A stretch of 37,071 nt of DNA. It comes from Clostridia bacterium (GTDB taxonomy: Bacteria; Bacillota; Clostridia; Oscillospirales; Acutalibacteraceae). The notes beneath the pieces are model-generated. The model was not told the origin of the DNA. It saw only the letters and a list, made by a program, of their open reading frames with translations, and ran no database searches. This document shows, one piece after another, positions 24,059 to 32,572 of the stretch; position 1 is the first letter of the stretch, and each line of letters begins with the position of its first letter. The position numbers and the translations under genes were made by a program. Where the stretch lies: positions 1-37,071 of the forward strand of contig JAFQLV010000021.1 of assembly GCA_017396515.1 (NCBI GenBank). The letters run 5' to 3'.

Positions 24059-25090
24059 ATGGAAGAAAAAATCATTGTTCCCGGTGCCGAGGCACCCGAA
24101 AAGAAAAAGAAAATACTTTCCTGCATTCAGCCCTCAGGTATTCCGACTCTGGGAAATTATCTGGGTGCACTTAAAAACTGGAAAACTCTCAGCGACGATT
24201 TCGACAGTGCCTTTGCTGTTGCCGACCTTCACGCAATCACCGTAAGACAGGACCCGCAGAAGCTGCGTAAGCAGATTATGGAGGTTTTTGCCCTGCTGCT
24301 TGCAATAGGTCTTGACCCTGAAAAAAGCATTATCTTTATTCAGAGCCATGTGCCTGCCCACGCTCAGCTGGCATGGGTGCTCAACTGCTATACTCAGTTC
24401 GGTGAAATGTCAAGAATGACTCAGTTTAAGGATAAATCACAGTCACACGCCGACAATGTCAATGTGGGTCTTTTCTCATACCCTGTGCTGATGGCAGCAG
24501 ATATCCTGCTTTATCAGGCTGACTTAGTACCTGTAGGCGCAGACCAGAAGCAGCATCTTGAAATTGCAAGAGATATTGCAAACCGCTTCAACGGCATTTA
24601 CGGCAAGACCTTCACAATACCCGACCCCTATATCGGCAAGCAGGGTGCAAGGGTTATGTCACTTCAGGACCCCACAAAGAAGATGAGCAAGTCTGACCCC
24701 AACCCCAAGAGCTATGTAAGTGTTTTTGATGCACCTGAAACCATAATGAAAAAAATCAGAAGTGCCGTTACCGATTCCGAGGGCGGAGTTTACTACGGCG
24801 AAGGCAAGGAGGGCATCAACAACCTTATGGGAATTTATTCCTGCTGCACAGGCCTTGATTATGAGCAGATTGCAAATGAATTCAGCGGCAAGGGCTACGG
24901 CGATTTCAAAAACGCTGTAGGTGAGGCAGTTGTTGAGGAGCTTCGCCCCGTGCGTGAAAGATATGATATGTATATGAAGGATCAGGCATATCTTAAGGAA
25001 ATGGCTGCAAAGGGTGCTGCCACCGCATCAAGAATTGCAGACAGAACATTGCAGAAGGCAATGAAAAAGTGCGGCTTTGTGCTGCCCTGA
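24059..25090 (+). CDS. trpS: Tryptophanyl-tRNA synthetase
   Basis: 343 residues, normal length. Charges tRNA-Trp with tryptophan at the expense of ATP; class Ic synthetase, cytosolic dimer. HIGH-equivalent PTLGNYLG at 29-36 and KMSKS at 208-212, with the tryptophan-pocket region YPVLMAADILLYQADLVPVG between them. An N-terminal extension of about 17 residues, rich in Lys and Glu, precedes the Rossmann start. ATG with GAAAGGA upstream. It has its own near-consensus promoter with a very short leader, which leaves no room for a T-box. Terminator at 25110-25149. Confidence 0.97.
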   Translation: MEEKIIVPGAEAPEKKKKILSCIQPSGIPTLGNYLGALKNWKTLSDDFDSAFAVADLHAITVRQDPQKLRKQIMEVFALLLAIGLDPEKSIIFIQSHVPAHAQLAWVLNCYTQFGEMSRMTQFKDKSQSHADNVNVGLFSYPVLMAADILLYQADLVPVGADQKQHLEIARDIANRFNGIYGKTFTIPDPYIGKQGARVMSLQDPTKKMSKSDPNPKSYVSVFDAPETIMKKIRSAVTDSEGGVYYGEGKEGINNLMGIYSCCTGLDYEQIANEFSGKGYGDFKNAVGEAVVEELRPVRERYDMYMKDQAYLKEMAAKGAATASRIADRTLQKAMKKCGFVLP

Positions 25091-25109
25091 AAACAGATTT
25101 AAATAACTG

Positions 25110-25149
25110 AAGAGCAGAGGAAGCCCGGCTTCCTCTGCTCTTGAATTTT
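25110..25149. terminator. Shared bidirectional terminator
   Basis: AGAGCAGAGGAAGC pairs with GCTTCCTCTGCTCT and is followed by TTGAATTTT; it lies between trpS and the convergent SPFH gene. Confidence 0.85.
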
Positions 25150-25155
25150 CAGTGG

Positions 25156-26061
25156 TTATTTCACATCAGTGATAACTTCCTTAAAGGAAGAAGCAAGACC
25201 TGCAAGACCCTGAATTTCTGAGGGAATAATAATCTTTGTTGCCTTGCCGTCAGCGGCAGCCTGGAATGCCTCAAGGGCACGAAGCTTGATAACCTCTTCG
25301 CTTGCACCGGCTTCATTGAGAAGGCGGATACCCTCTGCAGTAGCCTGCTGAACCTTGATGATAGCCTCTGCCTGACCTTCTGCCTCAAGGATGTGTGACT
25401 GCTTCTGAGCATCGGCACGAAGAATTGCTGATTCTCTTTCACCCTCTGCAAGAAGGATAGCACTCTTCTTTTCACCCTCAGCCTTAAGAATTGATTCACG
25501 GCGCTCACGCTCAGCCTTCATCTGCTTTTCCATTGCATCCTGAATTTCTCTGGGCGGGATGATGTTCTTAAGCTCAACTCTGTTGACCTTGATGCCCCAG
25601 GGGTCAGTTGCTTCGTCAAGAATTGAACGCATTTTGCTGTTGATGATATCACGTGAGGTGAGAGTCTGGTCAAGCTCAAGCTCACCGATGATATTACGAA
25701 GTGTTGTGGCAGTCAGATTTTCGATAGCTGTGAGAGGATGCTCAACACCGTAGGTATACATCTTGGGGTCTGTAATCTGGAAATAGATAACAGTGTCTAT
25801 CTGCATTGTTACGTTATCCTTTGTGATAACGGGCTGAGGCGGGAAATCAACAACCTGCTCTTTGAGTGAGACAACCTTGGCAACCTTCTCAATAAAGGGA
25901 ATTTTGAAGTGAAGACCCACGTTCCATGTTGTCTGATAAGCACCCAGACGCTCAATAACAAATGCCTTTGCCTGCTGAACAACTCTGATGTTTTTAATGA
26001 GAATTGCAACTGTAATAATGATGAGAATTGCTAACACAATAAAACCAAAACCGAAATCCAT
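25156..26061 (-). CDS. SPFH/Band 7 family membrane protein (stomatin/QmcA-like)
   Basis: 301 residues. One N-terminal membrane segment (about 5-24), then the Band 7 domain (about 25-190) with VIERLGAYQTTWNVGLHFKIPF and DNVTMQIDTVIYFQITDP, then a long charged helix (about 185-260) with repeats such as AEGEKKSAILLAEGERESAIL, as in oligomerising stomatins. Such proteins form large ring or cage assemblies on the membrane and partner NfeD proteins. The NfeD gene lies directly upstream (30-base gap), which supports that pairing. Proposed roles are membrane organisation and quality control; not an enzyme itself. Confidence 0.93.
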   Translation of the reverse strand: MDFGFGFIVLAILIIITVAILIKNIRVVQQAKAFVIERLGAYQTTWNVGLHFKIPFIEKVAKVVSLKEQVVDFPPQPVITKDNVTMQIDTVIYFQITDPKMYTYGVEHPLTAIENLTATTLRNIIGELELDQTLTSRDIINSKMRSILDEATDPWGIKVNRVELKNIIPPREIQDAMEKQMKAERERRESILKAEGEKKSAILLAEGERESAILRADAQKQSHILEAEGQAEAIIKVQQATAEGIRLLNEAGASEEVIKLRALEAFQAAADGKATKIIIPSEIQGLAGLASSFKEVITDVK

Positions 26062-26091
26062 AATAATAATCTCCTTTAAAATATTTTTTCG

Positions 26092-26520
26092 TTATCCTAC
26101 GATAAGTTTTACGCCTTCTATGGCGATGGCGGTGACAACTCTGCCCTTTTCAATTGTTTCGCCGTCTCTGCTTCTGGCAGACCATTCCTTGCCCATGCAT
26201 CTCACTGCCCCCGTACCTGCAAGATTATCAATTTCTTCAGTTACGGTGCACTCCTTGCCGATTACCATATCCGCATTGGTGGGCTGGTGCTTGTTTTTGT
26301 TGAAATACTTTTTTGCGAGCGCTCTCGTCGGTATGAGAGTAACAATTGTCACTGCAATAAACAGCACAATCTGCAGCCATAAGGGACCGCCCGTGAGAGA
26401 GACGATAAGCGCCGCAAGAGCACCGAAGGCGAACCAGATGGTAACAAGGTTTACTGTCACCGCTTCAATGACAAACAGGGCAATCATTGAAACGAGCCAG
26501 AACACGGTCATTTCCTTCAC
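26092..26520 (-). CDS. NfeD-like membrane protein
   Basis: 142 residues: hydrophobic segments at about 5-27 and 32-63, then a C-terminal soluble OB-fold (about 80-142) with the GKECTVTEEIDNLAGTG entry and the GRVVTAIAIEGVKLIV end typical of short NfeD proteins. It lacks the N-terminal ClpP-like protease of long NfeD forms. It is the first gene of a two-gene operon with the SPFH protein. Start choice: GTG at 26518-26520 is 8 bases after AAGGAGGT; an ATG three codons later is also possible but lies 17 bases away. Promoter at 26570-26598. Confidence 0.9.
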   Translation of the reverse strand: MKEMTVFWLVSMIALFVIEAVTVNLVTIWFAFGALAALIVSLTGGPLWLQIVLFIAVTIVTLIPTRALAKKYFNKNKHQPTNADMVIGKECTVTEEIDNLAGTGAVRCMGKEWSARSRDGETIEKGRVVTAIAIEGVKLIVG

Positions 26521-26569
26521 TCTTTATACCTCCTTTTCCTTCAGGCAACAAAATCCTGAATACAATTTA

Positions 26570-26598
26570 ATATTATGATATGCGACACGGTTTGTCAA
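26570..26598 (-). promoter_or_regulatory. Promoter of the NfeD-SPFH operon
   Basis: Minus-strand TTGACA (26593-26598), 17 bases, TAATAT (26570-26575). Confidence 0.72.
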
Positions 26599-26716
26599 TA
26601 TGTTTTTATCATTTTGGCATATATCGCACACTCCAAATATTTACACCGATGCATCTGATTTATTTTTATTTGGATTGTCTTAATTATATCCTGAATGAGG
26701 AGCATAATAAATGATG

Positions 26717-26753
26717 TTTTCAGCAAAATATATACCCTTATTTCTGCTGAAAG
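26717..26753 (-). terminator. Hairpin after the HTH-CX3CX3C gene
   Basis: TTTCAGCA and TGCTGAAA pair, with inner AAATA/TATTT pairs; the T-tract is poor. It lies 13 bases after the stop at 26766. Confidence 0.4.
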
Positions 26754-26765
26754 TGCAAAATAGAC

Positions 26766-27287
26766 TCAGTTTTCCTTCTGCATATTCCGCCGTCTTTCAT
26801 ATTCTTCCTTGTCGATTGCTCCTGTAGCCAGCATTTTTTCGCTCCAGAGCTGCAACGCCTCAACGGTGAGAGATATGTGCTCGAGCTTTTGCTGAATACG
26901 GATAAAATCATCCATTTCATGGGAGTCTATTCTGCCGTTATAGGTTATTTCCACAAGGCGGTCCTTTTCGCTGTTCATTGAGTTGAGGTGTGCCAGCATT
27001 TCCAGAACTATCTGTGACAGCTCTGAGGTTTTGATTTCCGGCACATATTCCTGACCGATGGGACACTGCCGTGAGCAGTAGTGATTGCACAGATGGGGAG
27101 CCTTATAGCCCTTTGCCATTATGAGTATATCCTCAGGATGGGGAATAATTCTCTCGTTTTCTATTTTTTCAATTCGCTCGGGCGACATTCCCTCAAGAAG
27201 CTCGCCTGCCTTTTCTCTTGTAAGGTCAAGGCTCTCTCTTGTGAGATGATATATGTTTTTGTTTTCTTTAACCGATGCCCTTGCCAT
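26766..27287 (-). CDS. Helix-turn-helix protein with a CX3CX3C cluster
   Basis: 173 residues. Residues about 13-65 read as an XRE-like helix-turn-helix (LTREKAGELLEGMSPERIEKI, the recognition region followed by PEDILIMAKGY). Immediately after it comes LCNHYCSRQCPIG with Cys67, Cys71 and Cys75, a spacing fit for a metal or Fe-S site. The remainder (about 85-173) is helical and charged and may be a coiled coil. I infer a metal- or redox-responsive regulator, but have no named family. Start choice: ATG at 27285-27287 with AAAGGAG upstream; the frame opens further to a TTG that falls at the -10 of the promoter. Confidence 0.8.
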   Translation of the reverse strand: MARASVKENKNIYHLTRESLDLTREKAGELLEGMSPERIEKIENERIIPHPEDILIMAKGYKAPHLCNHYCSRQCPIGQEYVPEIKTSELSQIVLEMLAHLNSMNSEKDRLVEITYNGRIDSHEMDDFIRIQQKLEHISLTVEALQLWSEKMLATGAIDKEEYERRRNMQKEN

Positions 27288-27316
27288 AGTGTCTCTCCTT
27301 TTACGCTCTTTTGTCA

Positions 27317-27345
27317 ATTATATCATCGGTGTGCTGTGCAGTCAA
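27317..27345 (-). promoter_or_regulatory. Promoter of the HTH-CX3CX3C gene
   Basis: Minus-strand TTGACT (27340-27345), 17 bases, TATAAT (27317-27322). Predicted start near 27310, leader about 23 bases. Confidence 0.78.
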
Positions 27346-27370
27346 GGGAAAGAATCTCACGCTTTTATGT

Positions 27371-27399
27371 AAAAGCGACAAAGATAACCCTTGTCGCTT
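27371..27399 (-). terminator. Terminator-like hairpin after the CUB/protease gene
   Basis: AAGCGACAA (27373-27381) pairs with TTGTCGCTT (27391-27399), with a short TTTTA after the stem on the minus strand. Confidence 0.55.
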
Positions 27400-27413
27400 A
27401 TTTATATATCCTT

Positions 27414-29018
27414 TTATCTTTTGAAAAATTCTGCAATATTCCGGAAGAAGCCCCTGATTACATCAATAATGCGCATAAGCAGAGCCTTGTGATAGGGAAC
27501 AGGGTCGCTGACAGTTTCGTTGATATCTATTGATTTGTAGCACTCAAAATCGTCAGTCCATGCAAAGCTGAGAGCATCGTCAGGGCCGCTTCCGAACTCA
27601 GTGTAGTCTGCACTGACATACATTGCGTTACATGTGCCCTGTGAGTAGCTTTCATAATTTTCATCGTAGCAAAGAATAACCTTTGAGCCGTCTGACAAAG
27701 TGTAAATGCCGCTGGCAACAACACCGTGATATGTACTCAAAGGAGATACATCCTCGGGATAGAATTCGAGAAGAACAAGGTTGCCTGCCTCAAGGCTTGC
27801 ACAGAGATTTTGAAGCTGCCTCTTGTACTCTGCCGAACCGGGGTTGACACCCTTATTTTTTGGTATGAATGTAGTAGTACCCTGAGCATTATAATAGTTG
27901 AGCAGACTTATAAGCTCGGGAGTGGGCTTAAGGTCGCGCACGCAGGTTGCGCCCTCCTGAGTGGAAACCACATCAAGAATGCCCTTCTTCTGCAGGCACA
28001 CAGTGTTGGCGAAGCCTATGCAGGAGCCGTTCCAGGGGAAAAGGTCACCGTCGTCATATTTGATAAGAATGAGTGATCCTATAGTTGCGGGAATTGCAAG
28101 AGGACTGAAGCCGCCGAGCATACACACGCTTGAAACAAGGCGCAGATGGTCTTCCTTGGTCAGATAATAACGGTCGCCGTCAAAGTCAAAATATTCATTT
28201 GAGTTAGTGAAGGAATAGACATCCTCGGGCTGCAGACAAACGGGAGTTGAGATGGCGTAGAGGTTATATATACCCGGCTCACCGTCTATATACATATCCT
28301 GCATATAAGTAATATCATCATCATAGCGGAAAACATCGTAAAGCATTTCCTGACCGGTTTCTTTAACTTTCCAGCCGATAACAGCTTCATTTCCCACTAT
28401 TTTTCCGAAAAATTGAAAACCGAAATCAATGTAGCGGTTAGGTGCGGTTACAAAGGTATCCGTTTCATAATCATAATATGTTATGTTTCCGGCAGCAATC
28501 TTACGGGAACCGTCAGGGAAATGATAGTTATGAACATAAAGGTCTTCGGGCAGCTCTGTTGAAACCTCAGTAACCTTGAAGCCGTAATATGATATATTTG
28601 AGTCGGTAGTCAGAGTGATTTTAAATTCATTGCCGGGAAGGAAAAGAGTTCTTCCTGCAAGGGCGTTTCCCTGATAAACACCGTAAAGAGCACCGTCGCC
28701 TAAAAAGATCGAAATGTAGTCGCCTTTTTTATAGAAGGAAGTTTTATCCATAACGTCCTCAAAGGTGACATCCTCGCCTTCTTCAAAGAAAATCTCATAG
28801 TTGGCACCGCGCTCAACATAAGTATTGTCATCGAAGGTTACCATAAGATAGTCTGTTTCTTCGGGGTGAACATAAGTCCATTCCTGATAGAAATTATTTG
28901 CATAGTTGTGCTCGCTTTCGGGCAATACTGCTTCTTCAGCATAAGCGGGAATAAATGCCGAAAGAATAACAAGAATAGCTGTTAGAACGAGGCTCAGAAT
29001 CTTTTTTGCTGTTTTCAT
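27414..29018 (-). CDS. Secreted protein: CUB-like domain plus papain/C39-like cysteine protease candidate
   Basis: 534 residues with a signal peptide (to about 27, AYA). Residues about 50-152 resemble a bacterial CUB-like beta-sandwich (VTFDDNTYVERG, YGVYQGNALAGRTLFLPGN, then ITLTTDSNISYYGFKV). Residues about 325-490 look like a papain-fold peptidase: GSCIGFA with Cys333, TYHGVVASGI with His431, and LCYDENYE with Asp452/Asn454 as possible third residue. The last 27 residues form an aromatic amphipathic helix (from KALLMRIIDVIRGFF). It follows the leucine-rich repeat gene by 15 bases (one operon), with GGAGG before its ATG. Protease activity is inferred from motif order only; substrate and maturation unknown. 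Confidence 0.72.
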   Translation of the reverse strand: MKTAKKILSLVLTAILVILSAFIPAYAEEAVLPESEHNYANNFYQEWTYVHPEETDYLMVTFDDNTYVERGANYEIFFEEGEDVTFEDVMDKTSFYKKGDYISIFLGDGALYGVYQGNALAGRTLFLPGNEFKITLTTDSNISYYGFKVTEVSTELPEDLYVHNYHFPDGSRKIAAGNITYYDYETDTFVTAPNRYIDFGFQFFGKIVGNEAVIGWKVKETGQEMLYDVFRYDDDITYMQDMYIDGEPGIYNLYAISTPVCLQPEDVYSFTNSNEYFDFDGDRYYLTKEDHLRLVSSVCMLGGFSPLAIPATIGSLILIKYDDGDLFPWNGSCIGFANTVCLQKKGILDVVSTQEGATCVRDLKPTPELISLLNYYNAQGTTTFIPKNKGVNPGSAEYKRQLQNLCASLEAGNLVLLEFYPEDVSPLSTYHGVVASGIYTLSDGSKVILCYDENYESYSQGTCNAMYVSADYTEFGSGPDDALSFAWTDDFECYKSIDINETVSDPVPYHKALLMRIIDVIRGFFRNIAEFFKR

Positions 29019-29033
29019 TTCTTTATCCTCCTT

Positions 29034-31226
29034 TTACCAATGATAGCTGCCGCAATAGCAGAATTCTTTTGTTCTGAAAAGCTTCCAGAAGAAAAGCTTT
29101 ATTTTAAAGAAGAATTCCTCAAATGCATTTTTTTCTTCGTGACATTCACAGTCGCAATTGTAATAGTCGCTGATAAGCTGAGTTTTGCCACACTTCATAC
29201 ATTTCACAAAATCTCCTAAGTGCATCCAGCTGTGTTCTGTCTTTTCGACGGTGACTGTATAAGCCTGTGTATTGCCGCAAGGACAGCTGTATGAGTAAAG
29301 ACCCTCCTGCTCGCAGCTTTCAGGAGTAATAATTGAGGGGAAATAAATGTGGCTGTGGTTTTCACCGCTTACTTCGCCCAGGGTTGCAAAGGCTCTGCCG
29401 TTATCGTTTGCATATTTTTCAGCGGTTGAGCCGTTATATCCGACGATAAGAGAATTATAAGATACGCTCTCTATCTCACAGTCAGGATTCATAAAGGCAA
29501 TATAATCACATTCAAAAACGCTGTAGCCTAATTTTTCAACGCTTTCAGGGATAACAACAGCCTTAAGCTCTGTGCCGTAAAAGGCATATGCGCCTATTTC
29601 CTTAAGGCTTGAGGGGAACTTCAAATTATAAATATCGCATCCTTCAAAAGCACTGAAGCCTATTTTTTCAAGACCTTCAGGAAATGTAACAGAAGTAATG
29701 TTGCTGTATGAAAAGGCGTTAGGTGCAATTTCTTTTACACCCTGAGGCACTGTATAGTCTGTGATCTCTTCGTTCTTGGGATATCTGACGATAATTGTTT
29801 TGTCCTTATTGAAAAGAATGCCGTTTTCATCGGTGGAGTAATAGGGACTGTTTTCGTTGACAATAAACTTTTTTGTGTAATATGAGAAGAAGGTGCTTTC
29901 ACTGTACTTGAGACTGGCGGGAATTATTATGGTGTCAACGCTTAACAAATAGGAGCCTGAAACAGCGATAAGGCGGGTGCCTTCACGGATGTTGAGAACA
30001 TCACCATTAAATGTATCCGGATCAAAATCAACCAGAATATTATCAAGATAAAAGCAACCGTCAACATTTTCTGTGTTTTCGATATTGCTGTATACAAAAG
30101 CATAATCACCAATATAAGTGACCGATTCGGGAATGTTCAGCTGAGTTATGTTGTTGCAGCCGTAAAAAGCCCAACCGCCTATTTTTTCAAGATCCGCAGG
30201 GAAGCTGACTTCCTCAAGTGATTCGCAATCCTCAAAAGCACTTTCACCTATGGCTCTGAGACTGTCAGGGAAATTCACCTTCTTCAGGTTTTCGTTTCCT
30301 GAAAAGGCAGCGTCTGAAATTTCAGTTACACCGTCGGGTACAGTATACTCTTCAACAGGTGAGACATCGGGAAAATCAATAAGCTTGGTGCCATCCTTTG
30401 AATAAAGCACATTTGCTGCATCGCTTTTGTACACGGCATTTTCTTCGTCAACAATATAGCCTTCAAAGCCGTCATTACGTAAAAGGGATGCAATTTCAGT
30501 TATGTCCTTGCCTACAAAGATTTTTCTTACGTCTCTTCTTCTGTAGTAGACATCACTGTCAAAATGATAAATATCGAATACACCTGAGCCTGACACAACA
30601 AGGTCACCGCAGTTGTAAAGCACAGCTGTCACACCCTTTGAAGTTGTTTCAGAGGCTATAATTGCCGCGTCACCGCATATATCACATATACGGTCAGCGT
30701 TTTCATCTGTGTGATGGGCGGCTACAGTTTCAATTTCTACCAGCCAGAAGCCGCAGTCGTTACATTGAAGTCCGTAGGTTGTGCCGTTCTGAGTGCAGTT
30801 TTCAGCTACTGCAGGATATTCTGTCAGGTTTTCGTGAATGTGAATTGTGGTAACAGTCAGACCGACCTTTGCTGAAAGCTCTTCATAGACACTCACTTCA
30901 ATATAATAGGTTTTGCCGGCGACAAGAGTAGCTTTAAAAGCGAATTCATAAGACTCATCGCTGTCGTCGCCTTCTGCTATGACTGTTTCTGTCTCGTCAT
31001 AAATAATTGCATAGGGGTCATAGCCGTTACTGTCTGATTTAAATTCATAAATTGCCGTTTTTTCGGGCACAAATTTCACATAAGCAGGCTCGCCGTCGAT
31101 ATTGATGCTTATTCTTTCATCAGCCTTTACTGTGTATGAGCTTTCAATGGCGAAGGCCGCGGTAACTGAGCTGAAAAGCATAATCACCGTTACCAGCAAT
31201 GAAAGCAGTTTTTTTGATTTTCTCAT
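29034..31226 (-). CDS. BspA-type leucine-rich repeat surface protein with Cys/His clusters
   Basis: 730 residues. Signal peptide (1-26), a beta-sandwich-like domain (about 31-128), a Cys/His region (Cys144, Cys155, Cys158, His171, Cys181, Cys184), then LRR_5/BspA repeats (about 295-610), e.g. VPDGVTEISDAAFSGNENL and FPEGLEKIGFSAFEGC. The end holds CPCG, KCMKCG, then Cys691-X-Cys693-X-Cys695-His696, an aromatic helix (about 700-717, FFFKIKLFFWKLF) and CYCGSYHW (Cys723, Cys725, His729). BspA-type repeats commonly bind host or other surface ligands. Start choice: ATG at 31224-31226 with AAAGGAGG upstream. It leads the operon with the CUB/protease gene; a promoter and palindrome lie upstream. Confidence 0.88.
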   Translation of the reverse strand: MRKSKKLLSLLVTVIMLFSSVTAAFAIESSYTVKADERISINIDGEPAYVKFVPEKTAIYEFKSDSNGYDPYAIIYDETETVIAEGDDSDESYEFAFKATLVAGKTYYIEVSVYEELSAKVGLTVTTIHIHENLTEYPAVAENCTQNGTTYGLQCNDCGFWLVEIETVAAHHTDENADRICDICGDAAIIASETTSKGVTAVLYNCGDLVVSGSGVFDIYHFDSDVYYRRRDVRKIFVGKDITEIASLLRNDGFEGYIVDEENAVYKSDAANVLYSKDGTKLIDFPDVSPVEEYTVPDGVTEISDAAFSGNENLKKVNFPDSLRAIGESAFEDCESLEEVSFPADLEKIGGWAFYGCNNITQLNIPESVTYIGDYAFVYSNIENTENVDGCFYLDNILVDFDPDTFNGDVLNIREGTRLIAVSGSYLLSVDTIIIPASLKYSESTFFSYYTKKFIVNENSPYYSTDENGILFNKDKTIIVRYPKNEEITDYTVPQGVKEIAPNAFSYSNITSVTFPEGLEKIGFSAFEGCDIYNLKFPSSLKEIGAYAFYGTELKAVVIPESVEKLGYSVFECDYIAFMNPDCEIESVSYNSLIVGYNGSTAEKYANDNGRAFATLGEVSGENHSHIYFPSIITPESCEQEGLYSYSCPCGNTQAYTVTVEKTEHSWMHLGDFVKCMKCGKTQLISDYYNCDCECHEEKNAFEEFFFKIKLFFWKLFRTKEFCYCGSYHW

Positions 31227-31244
31227 AGATGTTCCTCCTTTTAT

Positions 31245-31256
31245 TGACAATTGTCA
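31245..31256. promoter_or_regulatory. Perfect palindrome TGACAATTGTCA at the transcription start of the LRR operon
   Basis: 12-bp perfect dyad located between the predicted start (about 31259) and the ribosome site, a position suited to a repressor site. Confidence 0.4.
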
Positions 31257-31265
31257 TTTTATCAT

Positions 31266-31294
31266 ATTTTATCCTACTTTTTTGTGTTTGTCAA
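31266..31294 (-). promoter_or_regulatory. Promoter of the LRR/protease operon
   Basis: Minus-strand TTGACA (31289-31294), 17 bases, TAAAAT (31266-31271). It directly follows the terminator of the oad operon. Confidence 0.78.
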
Positions 31295-31295
31295 T

Positions 31296-31335
31296 AAAAA
31301 AAAGACTGCCTGTGCTTTTTTGCACAAACAGTCTT
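31296..31335 (-). terminator. Terminator of the Na+-pumping decarboxylase operon
   Basis: Minus strand: AAGACTGTTTGTGC pairs with GCACAGGCAGTCTT (one mismatch) over an A-rich loop, followed by a run of eight T. Confidence 0.9.
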
Positions 31336-31347
31336 GATTTATAATTT

Positions 31348-32535
31348 TTAACCGAACATGGCAAGCAGGAAGCCTGCGGCAACTGCCGAGCCGATAACAC
31401 CTGCAACATTGGGACCCATAGCGTGCATAAGCAGGAAGTTTTTGGGGTTATACTTTCTGCCTTCGTTCTGGCACACACGCGCTGCCATGGGAACTGCACT
31501 TACACCTGCGGCACCGATAAGGGGATTAACCTTACCCTTGGTGATAATATAGAGAAGCTTGCCCAGGAGAAGACCGCCTACAGTTGAGAAAGCAAATGCG
31601 GTAAGTCCCAGCACAACGATTTTGATAGTCTGCAGGCTCAGGAAGGTTTCACCGTTTGCTGTTGCACCTACCGTTACACCTAGAAGGATGGTAACGATAT
31701 TCATAAGTGCATTCTGTGCTGTGTCTGAAAGTCTGTCAACAACACCGCACTCCTTAAAGAGGTTGCCAAGCATAAGCATGCCTAAAAGAGGAGCAACTGA
31801 GGGCAGGATAAAGGCACAGATTACCAGTACAACAACGGGGAAAATAATTTTCTCTGTTTTGCTGACCTTGCGCAGCTGCTTCATTTCAACCTTACGCTCT
31901 TTTTCTGTTGTCAGCGCCTTCATTATAGGCGGCTGAATGAAGGGGATGAGAGCCATATAGGAATAAGCTGCAACGGCGATGGGGCCTAAAAGATGGCTGG
32001 CAAGCTTGCCCGTGAGGAAAATAGCCGTGGGACCGTCTGCACCGCCGATAATGGCGATTGATGCAGCCTCCTCGGGAGTGAAGCCGAGAACTATGGCGAT
32101 AATAAATGCAACATAAATGCCAAGCTGTGCTGCCGCACCTAAAAGAAGTGAAACGGGGTTTGAAAGCAGGGGGCCGAAGTCTGTCATACAGCCTATGCCA
32201 AGGAAAATAAGGCACGGGAATATACTTGACTTAACACCGGCATAAATGAGCCTCAAAACACCTGTGTCGTACCAATGTGCACCCTCAACAATGTTTGAGG
32301 TGTCCATAAGACCTGTAGGGTCATCCATAAGGCCTGCACCGGGAAGGTTAGCAAGTAAAATGCCGAAGGCAATGGGAACAAGAAGCAGTGGCTCGCACTT
32401 TTTTGCAATTGCAAAATAAAGAAGCACAAAGGAAATCAGAATCATAACAAGATTCTGCCATAAGAAGGTGCCGTCCTGAAAAAGCGCTGCAAAGCCCGAG
32501 GATTCCCACAAGCCGATAAGAACATCTGTAATCAT
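31348..32535 (-). CDS. oadB: Sodium ion-translocating decarboxylase, beta subunit
   Basis: 395 residues, polytopic membrane protein of the OadB/MmdB/GcdB family. It decarboxylates carboxybiotin and pumps Na+ out of the cell. GGADGPT at 164-170 holds Asp167, equivalent to the Na+-site aspartate of Klebsiella OadB; the C-terminal block has [19 protein letters not shown] and a final membrane helix. It is last of four genes: alpha, OadG-like, biotin carrier, beta. ATG with GGAG upstream (AAAGGAGATTTAC). The beta subunit is shared by oxaloacetate, methylmalonyl-CoA and glutaconyl-CoA enzymes, so the symbol reflects the alpha subunit encoded in the same operon. Confidence 0.95.
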   Translation of the reverse strand: MITDVLIGLWESSGFAALFQDGTFLWQNLVMILISFVLLYFAIAKKCEPLLLVPIAFGILLANLPGAGLMDDPTGLMDTSNIVEGAHWYDTGVLRLIYAGVKSSIFPCLIFLGIGCMTDFGPLLSNPVSLLLGAAAQLGIYVAFIIAIVLGFTPEEAASIAIIGGADGPTAIFLTGKLASHLLGPIAVAAYSYMALIPFIQPPIMKALTTEKERKVEMKQLRKVSKTEKIIFPVVVLVICAFILPSVAPLLGMLMLGNLFKECGVVDRLSDTAQNALMNIVTILLGVTVGATANGETFLSLQTIKIVVLGLTAFAFSTVGGLLLGKLLYIITKGKVNPLIGAAGVSAVPMAARVCQNEGRKYNPKNFLLMHAMGPNVAGVIGSAVAAGFLLAMFG

Positions 32536-32572
32536 AATGTAAATCTCCTTTTCTTTAAGTCAACAAGGGGAT

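Noticed and set aside
25988-26578. 196-codon rightward ORF
   Set aside because: Antisense to the NfeD/SPFH genes; low-complexity Ser/Thr/Ile/Met composition typical of a shadow frame.
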